DNA from: Streptomyces dangxiongensis
GTDB lineage: Bacteria > Actinomycetota > Actinomycetes > Streptomycetales > Streptomycetaceae
DNA: 64,000 nt
Assembly (NCBI RefSeq): GCF_003675325.1
Contig: NZ_CP033073.1
Span: 4,960,001 to 5,024,000 of the forward strand
Reading direction: 5' to 3'
Part shown: positions 44,080 to 53,312 of the stretch, in pieces
Layout of the letters: the number at the start of each line of letters is the position of its first letter
Position numbering within the stretch: position 1 is the first letter of the stretch
The notes under the pieces: generated by a model
What the model was told of the DNA's origin: nothing
Database searches by the model: none
The model's input: the letters and a program-made list of their open reading frames with translations, nothing else
Translations under genes and position numbers: made by a program

Positions 44080-44714
44080 TCAACGCGCTCGCGTTCCTGA
44101 CGAGTTCACTGGTGGTGATCATGGCGCCGGGTCCCGACCTGGCCCTGATCACCCGCCTGGTGCTGGCCGGCTCCCCGCGTACGGCGGCGCCGGCCGCGTT
44201 CGGGATGATCGCGGCGGGGGCCGCACAGGCGGCCCTGGGCGCCCTGGGCCTGGCCGCGCTGCTCGCCGCACGCCCGGACCTGTTCACCGCCTTCCGCTGG
44301 GCGGGTGCCGCCGTCCTGCTCGTCTGGGCCTACCGGGCCCTGCGCGCCGCCCTGCGTCCGCCCGAGCCCGTGGCTCCCGGCCCCGAGGAGCGGGCGGAGC
44401 CGGACGGGCCCCCGCACGGCAGGCGCCGGGCCTTCGCCCTGGGACTGCTGTGCACCGGCTCCAACCCCAAGGTCGGCATCTTCCTGATGGCGTTCCTGCC
44501 GCAGTTCGTGCCGGCCGGGATGAACCCGACCGCCGGGGTGGTGGTCCTGGCCTGCTGCTACCTCGTCCTGGTGCTCGGATGGCTGCTGACCTGGATGAGA
44601 CTGGTGCACCGGCTGGCCCGGCACCTGAACTCCGCGTCCGCCCAGCGCCTGACCAACGGGCTCACCGCCGCCGTCTTCGGCGTGTTCGCGGTGCGCCTGG
44701 CCCTCGGCGGATGA
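44076..44714 (+). CDS. LysE/RhtB family amino-acid exporter
   Basis: This is a 212-residue membrane protein with about six segments, from GTG 44076 (INALAFLTSSLVVIMAPGPD). The motif APGPDLALITR near the N-terminus is the signature of LysE/RhtB translocators. GSNPKVGIFLMAFLPQFV is the other conserved block. Such proteins export basic amino acids and derivatives. Since the pathway begins with arginine, it may export methyl-arginine or nitroso-citrulline-like intermediates, or the end product. It is the last gene of the plus-strand cluster. Confidence 0.88.
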   Translation: MINALAFLTSSLVVIMAPGPDLALITRLVLAGSPRTAAPAAFGMIAAGAAQAALGALGLAALLAARPDLFTAFRWAGAAVLLVWAYRALRAALRPPEPVAPGPEERAEPDGPPHGRRRAFALGLLCTGSNPKVGIFLMAFLPQFVPAGMNPTAGVVVLACCYLVLVLGWLLTWMRLVHRLARHLNSASAQRLTNGLTAAVFGVFAVRLALGG

Positions 44715-44773
44715 GCGCCCCCCGCCGCCGGGCCACGGCCGGTCCCCGCCTCCGTCCGGCGGCCCCGGGCCGC

Positions 44774-46951
44774 TCAGACCGGCTGGAAGCGTTCCTCCTC
44801 CTGATCGAGCAGCGCCTGCGCGTACCGCAGCAGCGGGGTGGACATGCTGAACCGGCCGGGCGCGTGCTCCCGCAGCAGACTCGCGTCGACCAGGCGGTAC
44901 AGGACCCACCTGGTCTCCGCCGGCGTCATGCCCGCCGCGTCGGCGAGGCCGTACGCGGTGATGCCGTTGCCGTCGGTCCGGCCGAGCAGCCGGAACACCC
45001 GGCGCGCCGGCTCCGGGAGCGCCGTGTAGGACAGCTCGAAGGCCGTCTGGACGGAGGAGAGCAGCAGGTCCCCCGGGACGGAGGGCCGCCGGAAGAGCCC
45101 GGCGTCCTGCAGCTCCACGTAGTACTGGGCGATGCTGAGGCAGGGATGCTGCGCCAGACGCGTGGCGAGGATCCGGACCATCAGCGGCAGCCCGCCGCAG
45201 TACCGGCCCAGGGCCATGGCGGCCAGCGCCTCCACCCCGACCCGTTCCGGTCCCAGCAGCCGCCCGAGCAGCGCCAGCACGTCCTCGTCGTCGAGCGCGT
45301 CCACGAAGACCCGCCGGACCCCGTCCCTGGCCACCAGGCCGGGCAGCGTGTTGCGGCTGGTGACGAGCACGGCGCAGCCCGCGTCCCCGGGGATCAGCGG
45401 CCGTATCTGGTCCTCGTCGCGGGCGTTGTCCAGGACCACCAGCACCCTTCTGCCGGACAGCCGGGTGCGGAACAGGTTCGCCGCCTCGTCCAGGGTGTCC
45501 GGGATGCTGCCGTCCGGGACGCCGAGGGCCCGCAGGAACGAGGCCAGGGCCGTCAGGGCGTCGAGGGGGCCCCGGCGGGCGTGGCCGTGCAGGTCGATGT
45601 AGAGCTGCCCGTCCGGGAAGCGGTCGAGCACCCGGTGCGCCCACCGCAGCGCCAGCGCCGTCTTGCCCACGCCGGGCGGCCCGGTGATCAACGCGGCCGG
45701 CACCTGTCCGTCGCGTTCGCCGGCGGCGAGGAAGAGCTGGTCCAGGTCCCCGAGCTGGGCGGCGCGCCCCACGAAGTGCCGGGTCCTGGCCGGCAGTTGC
45801 GACGGCCTGACCTCCGGCGCCGGATGGGGCGCCGCCGGCCCGGAATGGCGCGGTGCGTCCGCCTGCTGCCGGGTCAGCGGCCCGTTCCCGGGCCAGGTCA
45901 GCTCCTGCTGGAGAACCCGCAGATGGGCCTGGCGCAACTCCGGCCCGGGCTGGAGGCCCAGTTCGCCGTCGAGGCGCTGGGTGACGTCGGCGAACACCCG
46001 CAGCGCCTCGTACTGCTCGCCGCAGCTCGCCAGGGCCAGCATGAGCCGCGCCTGGAGCCCCTCGTGCAGCGGTTCGTCCTCGGCGGCGGCGCGCAGCGCC
46101 GGCACCACGTGTTCGGGCTGCTGGAACCGCAGGGCGAGATCCGCGTACAGCAGGAGGTTCTCGATCCGCCGGCGGACCGCGGCCGTGGCCGCCGGATGCA
46201 GGGCGAGCAGCGGCTCGTCCGCCAGGATCGGGCCGCGCCAGCAGTGGTGGGCGAGCGAGGCGAACTCGTAGGCCGCTCCGGCCTCCCCGGCGGCGTGGGC
46301 CTGCCGCGCCTTCTCCGCCAGGCCCCTGAACCGGGTCAGGTCGACCTGGTCGCGTCCCAGGGACAGCGCGTAGCCGGTCGGGGTGCGGACCAGGTAGGAG
46401 GTGGCCTGGCCGGCGGGGCCGGACTCCGGGGAGCGCAGCAGCCCGCGCGCCTGGCTCACGTAGGTGTGGATGAGGTTCTGGTAGGAGCGCGGCGGCTCCT
46501 TCGGCCAGAGGGTGCTGCCTATTTCGTCGAGTCCGGCCGGCTGGGGGTGGCAGAGCGCCAGCAGGGACAATAAGCGCCGCAGTTTGAAAGCGCGCACTTC
46601 GCTGACGACACCGTCGCGTTCGATGGTCAGTGCGCCGAGAATGCCGATACGCAGGCCCGTTCCGTCCTGGTCGACGGGTTTCCGCATATCGGTCATGGAA
46701 CGTCGTAGGTCGTCGACGTCGAGTCCCAGGACGACCGCCAGACTGCGCAGGGTCCGCTCCTGCGGCTGTTCCACCCGGCCGCTCTCGATGTCGCGCAGCG
46801 TCCGCACGCCCACCCCGGCCAGCTCGGCGAACTGACGCTGCGTCAGGCCTGTGCGCTGCCGGAACGTGCGGATCTGGGTGCGGACGGACAGCGGTTCTGC
46901 CCGATGGAGGCGATGGCTCGTGGCCGTTCCGGCACTTCGAAGGTGCGACAT
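44774..46951 (-). CDS. Cluster-situated regulator: XRE HTH, SARP and NB-ARC domains fused
   Basis: This is a 725-residue regulator. ATG 46949-46951 starts MSHLRSAG. The domains are an XRE helix-turn-helix at about 28-80 (IRTFRQRTGLTQRQFAELAG), an OmpR-like SARP DNA-binding domain at about 100-185 (LRIGILGALTIERDGVV), a bacterial transcriptional activator domain at about 190-335, and an NB-ARC ATPase from about 385 with P-loop GPPGVGKTAL and VLVVLDNARDEDQ. SARP-NB-ARC proteins of AfsR type activate antibiotic clusters; the extra N-terminal XRE domain is less usual. It is convergent with lysE. It probably activates the sznE promoter, which is inference. The roughly 30-residue join between XRE and SARP is intact. 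Confidence 0.88.
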   Translation of the reverse strand: MSHLRSAGTATSHRLHRAEPLSVRTQIRTFRQRTGLTQRQFAELAGVGVRTLRDIESGRVEQPQERTLRSLAVVLGLDVDDLRRSMTDMRKPVDQDGTGLRIGILGALTIERDGVVSEVRAFKLRRLLSLLALCHPQPAGLDEIGSTLWPKEPPRSYQNLIHTYVSQARGLLRSPESGPAGQATSYLVRTPTGYALSLGRDQVDLTRFRGLAEKARQAHAAGEAGAAYEFASLAHHCWRGPILADEPLLALHPAATAAVRRRIENLLLYADLALRFQQPEHVVPALRAAAEDEPLHEGLQARLMLALASCGEQYEALRVFADVTQRLDGELGLQPGPELRQAHLRVLQQELTWPGNGPLTRQQADAPRHSGPAAPHPAPEVRPSQLPARTRHFVGRAAQLGDLDQLFLAAGERDGQVPAALITGPPGVGKTALALRWAHRVLDRFPDGQLYIDLHGHARRGPLDALTALASFLRALGVPDGSIPDTLDEAANLFRTRLSGRRVLVVLDNARDEDQIRPLIPGDAGCAVLVTSRNTLPGLVARDGVRRVFVDALDDEDVLALLGRLLGPERVGVEALAAMALGRYCGGLPLMVRILATRLAQHPCLSIAQYYVELQDAGLFRRPSVPGDLLLSSVQTAFELSYTALPEPARRVFRLLGRTDGNGITAYGLADAAGMTPAETRWVLYRLVDASLLREHAPGRFSMSTPLLRYAQALLDQEEERFQPV

Positions 46952-47174
46952 GGTCCCCCCCGCCGCCGAGTGATGGCTCAGCTCGTGATCAGAATGTCCC
47001 CGGGTGATCTCGACTTTTTGATCTCGATCCCCGGCACCGCTCGATCGTGAATGATCGTAGATCGAGTGGCTGGATACCGCAATTGACACTCTGGTGAACG
47101 ACCCGGTACCCCGCAAAAATCCCCGGCGGCACGGCAGAATTCCGGTCACATATTGTTGTCCGAAAAGGAAGTTG
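46952..47174. promoter_or_regulatory. Upstream region of the SARP gene with CTCGATC repeats
   Basis: GATCTCGA occurs at 47006-47013 and 47020-47027 (14-base period), CTCGATC at 47023-47029 and 47040-47046, and the inverse GATCGAG at 47060-47066. This cluster of direct and inverted copies in an AT-richer stretch is a candidate operator for the regulator itself or another protein. Confidence 0.5.
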
Positions 47175-47211
47175 ACGGGCACCCCCGAGGACCGTATTCG
47201 GGGGTGCCCGT
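47175..47211. terminator. Terminator of the desABCD operon
   Basis: ACGGGCACCCCCGA (47175-47188) and its exact complement (47198-47211) form a 14-bp stem with a 9-base loop, 15 bases after the desD stop on the minus strand. Confidence 0.88.
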
Positions 47212-47225
47212 CCGCCGGCCGGCCC

Positions 47226-48995
47226 TCAGCAGCCCGCGAGGGGGTTCTTCAGGCTGCCGGCGAGCTGGAGCGCCCCGGACGGATCGGCGAGGTCCACCAT
47301 CTGCCGGTTGTCCCGGAGCTGGAGCCGGTTGAGACAGGACAGCGGGAACTCGGGCGCGAACATGTCGTACTGGCCGAACTTGTCCGCCAGCCCGGGGTTC
47401 GCCTCCTGGTACTCGCGGGTCACCTCGGCGACCGTCCGCCAGAAGCCGTCCTCCGCGAGCACGCCCTCGTCGGCCAGCAGGGCGGCGAGGAAGCGGAAGA
47501 AGCAGTCGAAGACGTCGGTGAAGATCGACAGCAGCTTCTTCTCGTCCGGCACCTCGACCCGGATCCGCCGCACCTCGCGCGGCAGGGCCGCGTCCGGGTC
47601 CATGACGGCGATCTCCTCGGCGATGTCCTTGTAGACCGCGCGCTGTACGGCACCGTCCTTCAGCACCAGGATCGTGTTCTCGCCGTGCGGCATGAACACC
47701 AGGTCGTAGGCGTAGAAGCTGTGCAGCAGCGGGGTGTAGTAGGCCCGCAGGTACTGCCGCAGCCACGTGGTGGGTCCGAGGCCGGAGCGCTCGATCAGCG
47801 CGCCCGCGAAGGAGGCGCCCCGGTGGTCCACGTGCAGCAGGGAGGCCATGGTCGCGAGGGACTCGCCGTCCCGCAGCGAGGACACCGGGCTCTCCCGCCA
47901 CAGCGCGGCCAGCATCTTGCGGTACGGCGAGTAGCGGTCGGTGGCCTGCTCGTACTCCAGGTGCCGGTAGCCGACGGCCGCCCGCTCCCGGATGATCGTC
48001 AGGCCCGTCGACCTCAGCACCGGGTCGTCCTCGATCAGCTTGGCCAGCCAGTCGTTGATGGCAGGGGTCGCCTCCATGTAGGCGGCCGACAGGCCCCGCA
48101 TGAAGCCCATGTTGAGCACCGACAGGGCGGTCTTCACATAGTGCTTGCGCGGGTCGCTGGTGTTGAAGAACGTCCGGATCGACTGCTGCGCCAGGTACTC
48201 GTCGTCGCCCTCGCCGAGACACACCAGGTGGCCCCGGGCCACCTCGGCGGCGAACGTGACGCTGAGCTTGTTCCACCACTGCCAGGGGTGGACCGGGATG
48301 AACAGGTAGTCGGCGGGGTCGAGGCCCCGGCCGGTGAGGACGGCCCGGAAGCGGCGCACCGCCGGTTCGCCCAGCTCCTCGCGCAGGAAGGACTCGTACG
48401 CGATCCCGGAGCCCGCCGTGAACGCGGCTCGCGAGCGGTGCGCGGCCAGCCACACCAGCCGGACCGGGTTCGCCGTCTCGGGGGCGTACGCCAGGTACTC
48501 GTGGCTGCCGAACCCGAGCCGTCCGTTGTTCGCGACGAAGCAGGGGTGGCCCTCGGTCATCCCGGTCTCGATGGCCTGGAATCCGCCGCGGGCCAGCTCG
48601 GCGGAGGTCACCCGCGGCTTGGCGAGTTTGTAGCAGGTGCTGGAGAGGGTGGAGGAGATCTCCTCCAGATAGACCGGCAGGATCTCGTCACTCAGGCCCA
48701 GGGACTCCCGGAACTCCAGGAAGAAGTCGAGCGCGGCCAGGGGCAGCCGTTCCCCGTCGCGGTGCCGGGTGACGGAGCCGGCGTCGATCTGCCAGTGGTC
48801 CAGGGCCCGCCGCAGGGCGGAGAACCGGTAGGTGGTGAGCCCGTCGTCGCTGCGGACGGTGTACGTCTCGCCGTCCGGCTCGGGCGTGAGCAGCCGCTCG
48901 TGCGCGAACTCGGCGAGTGCCTTGCGGACCAGCAGCCGGTTGGCGGTCTCCCAGCGCTCGGGGGACAGGTGGGCCACGGCGTCGGAGGGGGTCAC
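47226..48995 (-). CDS. desD: Desferrioxamine NIS synthetase DesD
   Basis: This is a 589-residue IucA/IucC-type synthetase. GTG 48993-48995 overlaps the desC stop (GTGA). Characteristic motifs are VANNGRLGFGSHEYLAYAPE, FIPVHPWQWWNKL (ATP/substrate binding) and FMPHGENTILVL. It uses ATP to adenylate the succinyl carboxylate of N-hydroxy-N-succinylcadaverine and joins three units, then closes the ring to desferrioxamine E. It is the terminal gene of the desABCD operon. The next hairpin and the nitrosourea cluster regulator follow downstream. Confidence 0.95.
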   Translation of the reverse strand: MTPSDAVAHLSPERWETANRLLVRKALAEFAHERLLTPEPDGETYTVRSDDGLTTYRFSALRRALDHWQIDAGSVTRHRDGERLPLAALDFFLEFRESLGLSDEILPVYLEEISSTLSSTCYKLAKPRVTSAELARGGFQAIETGMTEGHPCFVANNGRLGFGSHEYLAYAPETANPVRLVWLAAHRSRAAFTAGSGIAYESFLREELGEPAVRRFRAVLTGRGLDPADYLFIPVHPWQWWNKLSVTFAAEVARGHLVCLGEGDDEYLAQQSIRTFFNTSDPRKHYVKTALSVLNMGFMRGLSAAYMEATPAINDWLAKLIEDDPVLRSTGLTIIRERAAVGYRHLEYEQATDRYSPYRKMLAALWRESPVSSLRDGESLATMASLLHVDHRGASFAGALIERSGLGPTTWLRQYLRAYYTPLLHSFYAYDLVFMPHGENTILVLKDGAVQRAVYKDIAEEIAVMDPDAALPREVRRIRVEVPDEKKLLSIFTDVFDCFFRFLAALLADEGVLAEDGFWRTVAEVTREYQEANPGLADKFGQYDMFAPEFPLSCLNRLQLRDNRQMVDLADPSGALQLAGSLKNPLAGC

Positions 48996-49516
48996 GCGGC
49001 CACCGCCCGCTCGAAGCGCTCGCGGGTGCAGAAGCTCAGCAGGGCCTTCTTCTCCGGCTTCTGGATCTCCCGCTCGGGCACGAACCCGACGGCCTCGTTC
49101 AGGGCGTGCACCGCCGTGTTGCGGACGTCCGGCTCGACGACGACGCGTGCCACGGCCGGGTCCTCGAAGAGGTGGGCCAGCACGGCGGTGATGACGGACC
49201 GGGTGAAGCCGTGCACGGGCGTGCCGGTCGCCGGCACGAGGAAGTGCATGCCGACGTCCCCGGGCCGCGGCTCGTACAGCCCGGCCAGTTCCCGGTGCGC
49301 GGGGTCGTACCACTCCATGAGGAAGGCGGGAGTGCCGTCGCGCAGCCCGAGCAGCGCGTGGTGGTGCTCGTCCGCCGCGATCTCCGCGTAGGCGCGCTCG
49401 ACGTCCGCCTCGCTCGCGTCCTGCATCATCCAGAACACCGCCTTCGGGTGGGTGACCCAGGAGTGCAGCAGCTCCGCGTCCTTCGGGGGGTCGACGGGAC
49501 GGAAGGTGAAGGTCAT
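48992..49516 (-). CDS. desC: Desferrioxamine acyltransferase DesC
   Basis: This is a 174-residue GNAT-fold acyltransferase of the siderophore (IucB/RhbD-like) type. ATG 49514-49516 overlaps the desB stop (ATGA), and its own stop overlaps des[21 protein letters not shown] and [19 protein letters not shown] are typical of the family; [16 protein letters not shown] carries the acyl-CoA pyrophosphate loop region. It acylates N-hydroxycadaverine with succinyl-CoA or acetyl-CoA, giving the monomers for DesD. Confidence 0.93.
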
Positions 49517-50796
49517 ACGGCGAACTCCTGGAAGGCGATGGTCTTCTCGACCGGGTAGTACTCCGTGCCGAGCAGTTCACGGATGATGTACGCGTTCCGG
49601 TACGCGCCCATCCCCAGGTCGGGGCTGGTGATGCTGTGCGCGTGGACGCCGGCGTTCTGGAGGAAGACGCCCCGGCCGGTGTGGTCGATGGTGTAGTTGC
49701 GGGCGATGTCGAAGTTGCCCCGGGTGTCGTAGCGCAGCCGGTCGCGGACGGGCCGCAGGAACTCCGGTTCGGCGTAGCGGTAGCCGGTGGCCAGGATCAG
49801 GCCCTCGCTGGTCAGCTCGTAGTCCTTCTCCTGCTCCTCCTGGCGCAGCCCCAGGACGTACGTGCCGTTCTCGTGACGGGCGGTGGTGAGCGCGGAGTTG
49901 GTGAGCAGCCGGGTGGGGACCGGGCCGCCGAGGCTCTTGCGGTAGAGCAGGTCGAAGATCTCGTCGACCAGGTCGCCGTCGATGCCCTTGAACAGGCCCT
50001 TGTGCGCGTCGGTGAGGCGGTACCGGGTCGCCTCGGGGAGGGCGTGGAAGTAGTCGACGTACTCCGGGCCGGTCATCTCCAGCGTGAGCTTGGTGTACTC
50101 GAGCGGGAAGAAGCGGGGGGAGCGGGTGACCCAGTTCAGGTGGTAGCCGTGGACGTCGATCTCGCCGAGCAGGTCCTGGTAGATCTCGGCCGCCGACTGG
50201 CCGCTGCCGACCAGCGTGATCGACTTCTTGCGCTGGAGCTCCGCCTTGTGGTGCAGGTAGCGGGAGTTGTGGATGAAGTCGCCGCCCAGGTCCCGGCAGG
50301 CGTCGGGGATGTGGGGCGGGGTGCCGGTGCCGAGGACCAGGTGCCGGGCGCGGTAGGTGTCGCCGGCCCCGGTGCGCACGACGTACGTCTCGTCCTCGTC
50401 CTCGTACGTCACCTCGGTGACCGTGGCGCCGAAGCGGACGCTGCTCAGCCGGTGCGCGGCCCAGCGGCAGTAGTCGTCGTACTCGACGCGCAGCGGGTAG
50501 AAGTTCTCGCGGATGTAGAACGAGTACAGTCTGCCCTTCTCCTTCAGGTAGTTGAGGAAGGAGTACGGCGACGTCGGGTCGGCCAGGGTGACCAGGTCCG
50601 ACATGAACGGGGTCTGGAGGTGGGCGCCGTCCAGGAACATGCCGGCGTGCCATTCGAAGTCGGGCTTGGACTCCAGGAACACGCCGTCCAGCTCGGCGAT
50701 CGGTTCGGTGAGGCAGGCGAGGCCGAGGTTGAAGGGACCGAGCCCGATCCCCACGAAGTCGTGGGTGGTGCGGTGGGCTTCAGGACGCGCGGTCAA
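49513..50796 (-). CDS. desB: Cadaverine N-monooxygenase DesB
   Basis: This is a 427-residue FAD- and NADPH-dependent N-hydroxylase. The FAD-binding motif is [14 protein letters not shown] near the N-terminus, the NADPH motif [13 protein letters not shown], and the C-terminal [13 protein letters not shown] is conserved. It converts cadaverine to N-hydroxycadaverine. The start appears to be TTG at 50794-50796, preceded by GGGAGAG, inside the 3' end of desA (17-base overlap). The stop overlaps desC. Confidence 0.94.
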
Positions 50797-52222
50797 GAGA
50801 CTCTCCCAGGTACTGCTCGGCGTGGCCGGCGATCAAGTCGAGGACGGCGGTGATGTCGGCCGTCGTGGTCTCGGGGTTGAGCAGGGTGAACTTCAGGTAG
50901 TGGCGGCCGGCCACCTTGGTGCCCGCGACCACGGCGTCGCCGGAGGCGAACAGGGCCTTGCGGGCATACAGATTGGCCCGGTCGGTCGCGGCGGGGTCGG
51001 TGACGGCCGCGGGGACGTAGCGGAAGACGAGGGTGGACAGGGTGGGCTCGACGACGACGTCGTAGCGCGGGTCGGCGGCGAGCAGCCGGTAGCCCTCCCG
51101 CGCCAGGTCGCAGACCTCGTCGAAGAGCTGTCCGATGCCGTCGGCGCCCATCGTGCGCAGGGTGAGCCACAGTTTCAGGGCGTCGAAGCGGCGGGTGGTC
51201 TGGAGGGACTTGTCGACCTGGTTGGGGATACGTTCCTGCGCCATGCGGCGCGGGTTGAGGTACTCCGCGTGGTAGGTGGCGTGCCGCAGGGTGGCCGCGT
51301 CCCGCACCAGCAGCGCCGACGAACTCACCGGCTGGAAGAAGGACTTGTGGAAGTCGATGGTGATCGAGTCGGCGCGCTCGATGCCGGCGATCCGGTCCCG
51401 GTACCTGAGCGAGGCGAGCAGCCCGCAGCCGTAGGCGGCGTCGACGTGCATCCAGACGCCGTACTGGGCGCACAGCCCGGCGATCTCCGGCAGCGGGTCG
51501 ATGGAGCCGAAGTCGGTGGTGCCGGCGGTGGCGACGACGGCCATGGGGACCAGGCCGTCCTTCGTGCAGCGCTCCAGCTCGTGGGCGAGGGCCACCGTCT
51601 GCATGCGCTTGTCGTGGTCGACGGGGATCGTGACGACGGCGTCCTGCCCCAGGCCGAGGAGTTTCGCGGACTTCCGGACGCTGAAGTGGCTCGCCTCGGA
51701 GGCGAAGACGCGCAGCTTCCCCGGGCTGTCGGTCTTGGCCTCCTCCCGCGCCAGCAGCAGTGCCTGGAGGTTGGACTGGGTGCCGCCGGAGGTGAACACG
51801 CCGTCGGCGGACGGGCCGAGGCCGGCGCGGGCGGCCGTCCAGTCGACGAGCCTGCGCTCGATGAGGGTGGCGCCCGCCGACTGGTCCCAGGTGTCCAGGG
51901 AGGAGTTGACCGCGCAGAGCACGGCCTCGCCGAGCACCGCCGGGATGACGACGGGGCAGTTGAGGTGGGCGAGGTAGCGAGGGTGGTGGAAATAGACCGC
52001 GTCCCGGAGGTAGACGTCCTCCAGCTCGTCCAGGACGGCGGAGGTGTCGCCCAGCGGCCGGTCGAGGTCGATCGCGTCGATGCGGGGCGCGAGCGCGTCC
52101 ACGGTGACGCCGGTGAACGGACGTTCGGTGGTGGCGAGTTTGGCCGCCACCCGCTCGACTCCTTCGGTCACGGAGCGGCGGTAGTGCTCCGCGGTGAGGC
52201 CATTGAGCAGGTGGGAGCGCAT
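50780..52222 (-). CDS. desA: Lysine decarboxylase DesA
   Basis: This is a 480-residue PLP-dependent decarboxylase of the group II (aromatic/glutamate decarboxylase-like) fold. [29 protein letters not shown] [10 protein letters not shown], and [16 protein letters not shown] with the PLP Lys identify it. It makes cadaverine from lysine, the first step of desferrioxamine. ATG 52220-52222 follows GGAGG. A perfect iron box lies 39-57 bases upstream, so transcription should be blocked by DmdR1-Fe(II) under iron-rich conditions. Confidence 0.95.
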
Positions 52223-52260
52223 GCGGGGGTCCTCCGAGGGGACGGTCCGTCGAGATCAAC

Positions 52261-52279
52261 TTAGGTTAGCCTAACCTAA
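52261..52279. promoter_or_regulatory. Perfect DmdR iron box upstream of desA
   Basis: TTAGGTTAGCCTAACCTAA is a perfect 19-bp palindrome identical to the DtxR/DmdR1 iron-box consensus. It lies between desF and desA and should control desABCD. Confidence 0.95.
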
Positions 52280-52333
52280 AATCCCTGGGCCGAGGTATGC
52301 CTCACCGATGGCCGGCGTCGCGGCCACGCCAGG

Positions 52334-53200
52334 TCATGCGGCGGCGCGGAGTTGCTCCTCCGTCATCCCCCGCCGCCAGTACCCGACGAACGTCACGCGC
52401 CGCCGGTCCACCCCGCATTCGGTGACGAAGTGCCGCCGCAGCGCCCTCACCTGAGCGGACTCGCCCGCGATCCACACGTACGGCCGCTCGGCGCCGGTGA
52501 GTCCGGCGGCCCGTACGGCGTCGACGGCCGTGGAGGCGGGCGCACCCGTGGCGTCGCGCCGCACCAGCCAGGTGATCTCCGCGTCGGCCTCCGTGCGCAC
52601 GTCCTGGACGTCCCCGGCGTGCGGCACCTCCAGCCAGCCCCGCACGCGGGTGCCGGCGGGCAGGGATTCGAGGATCGCGGTCGCCGCGGGGACGGCGGTC
52701 TCGTCGCCGCACAGCACCACGAGACCGGTGTCCACGGGTGGACGGAAGCGGATCGCGCGGTTGTCCGCCAGGGCCGGCCCGAGCAGCAGCACGCGGTCCC
52801 CGGCGGCGGCCCGGGCGGCCCACCGGGAGGCCGGCCCGGCGGGGGAGGCGGCGCCCGGTGCGACCCCGTGCAGCGCGAAGTCGATGTCGATCTCGGCCGT
52901 CTGCCCGACGGCGTCCCGCCGCAGGGCCCGCAGTGTGTACGAGCGCATCACCGCCCGTATGTCGTCCGGGAGTTCACGCCAGCCCTGCCACCAGTTGTCG
53001 CCCAGTTCGAGCGGGACGACCGGCTCGGCCTGCCCCGGGTGCGGCAGGAACAGCGACAGGGACTGGTCCCGGCCGTGGGAGTGGAGGGCGTGCAGATCCG
53101 GGCCGGCGAAGGTCACCCGGACCAGGGACGGACCGAGCCGCCTCGTCCGTACGACCTGGAGGGAGAAGAAACGGAACGGGGCGGCCACGGCCGTTGTCAT
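52334..53200 (-). CDS. desF: Siderophore-interacting FAD protein DesF
   Basis: This is a 288-residue siderophore-interacting protein (SIP family). ATG 53198-53200 has AGGAG upstream. The FAD-binding motif is VMRSYTLRALR; the C-terminal NAD(P)H-type region includes LLGPALADNRAI, VVLCGDETAVPAA and YVWIAGESAQVRALR. The family reduces ferric siderophores in the cytoplasm to release iron. It lies between desE and desA on the same strand, 113 bases after desE, matching the position of SCO2781. Confidence 0.9.
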   Translation of the reverse strand: MTTAVAAPFRFFSLQVVRTRRLGPSLVRVTFAGPDLHALHSHGRDQSLSLFLPHPGQAEPVVPLELGDNWWQGWRELPDDIRAVMRSYTLRALRRDAVGQTAEIDIDFALHGVAPGAASPAGPASRWAARAAAGDRVLLLGPALADNRAIRFRPPVDTGLVVLCGDETAVPAATAILESLPAGTRVRGWLEVPHAGDVQDVRTEADAEITWLVRRDATGAPASTAVDAVRAAGLTGAERPYVWIAGESAQVRALRRHFVTECGVDRRRVTFVGYWRRGMTEEQLRAAA

Positions 53201-53312
53201 GGGGGCTCCTGAGGGATGCGGGGAGTCGGCGTGCCGGAGGAGCGCCGGGAACCGCGCGACGAGCCACGACGAGCCCGCGGTCACCGGCAGTGGACCGGCC
53301 CTTCGGCGGTCC

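Noticed and set aside
44450..46573. 707-residue plus-strand open frame
   Set aside because: Antisense to the SARP regulator, which has full XRE, SARP and P-loop motifs.
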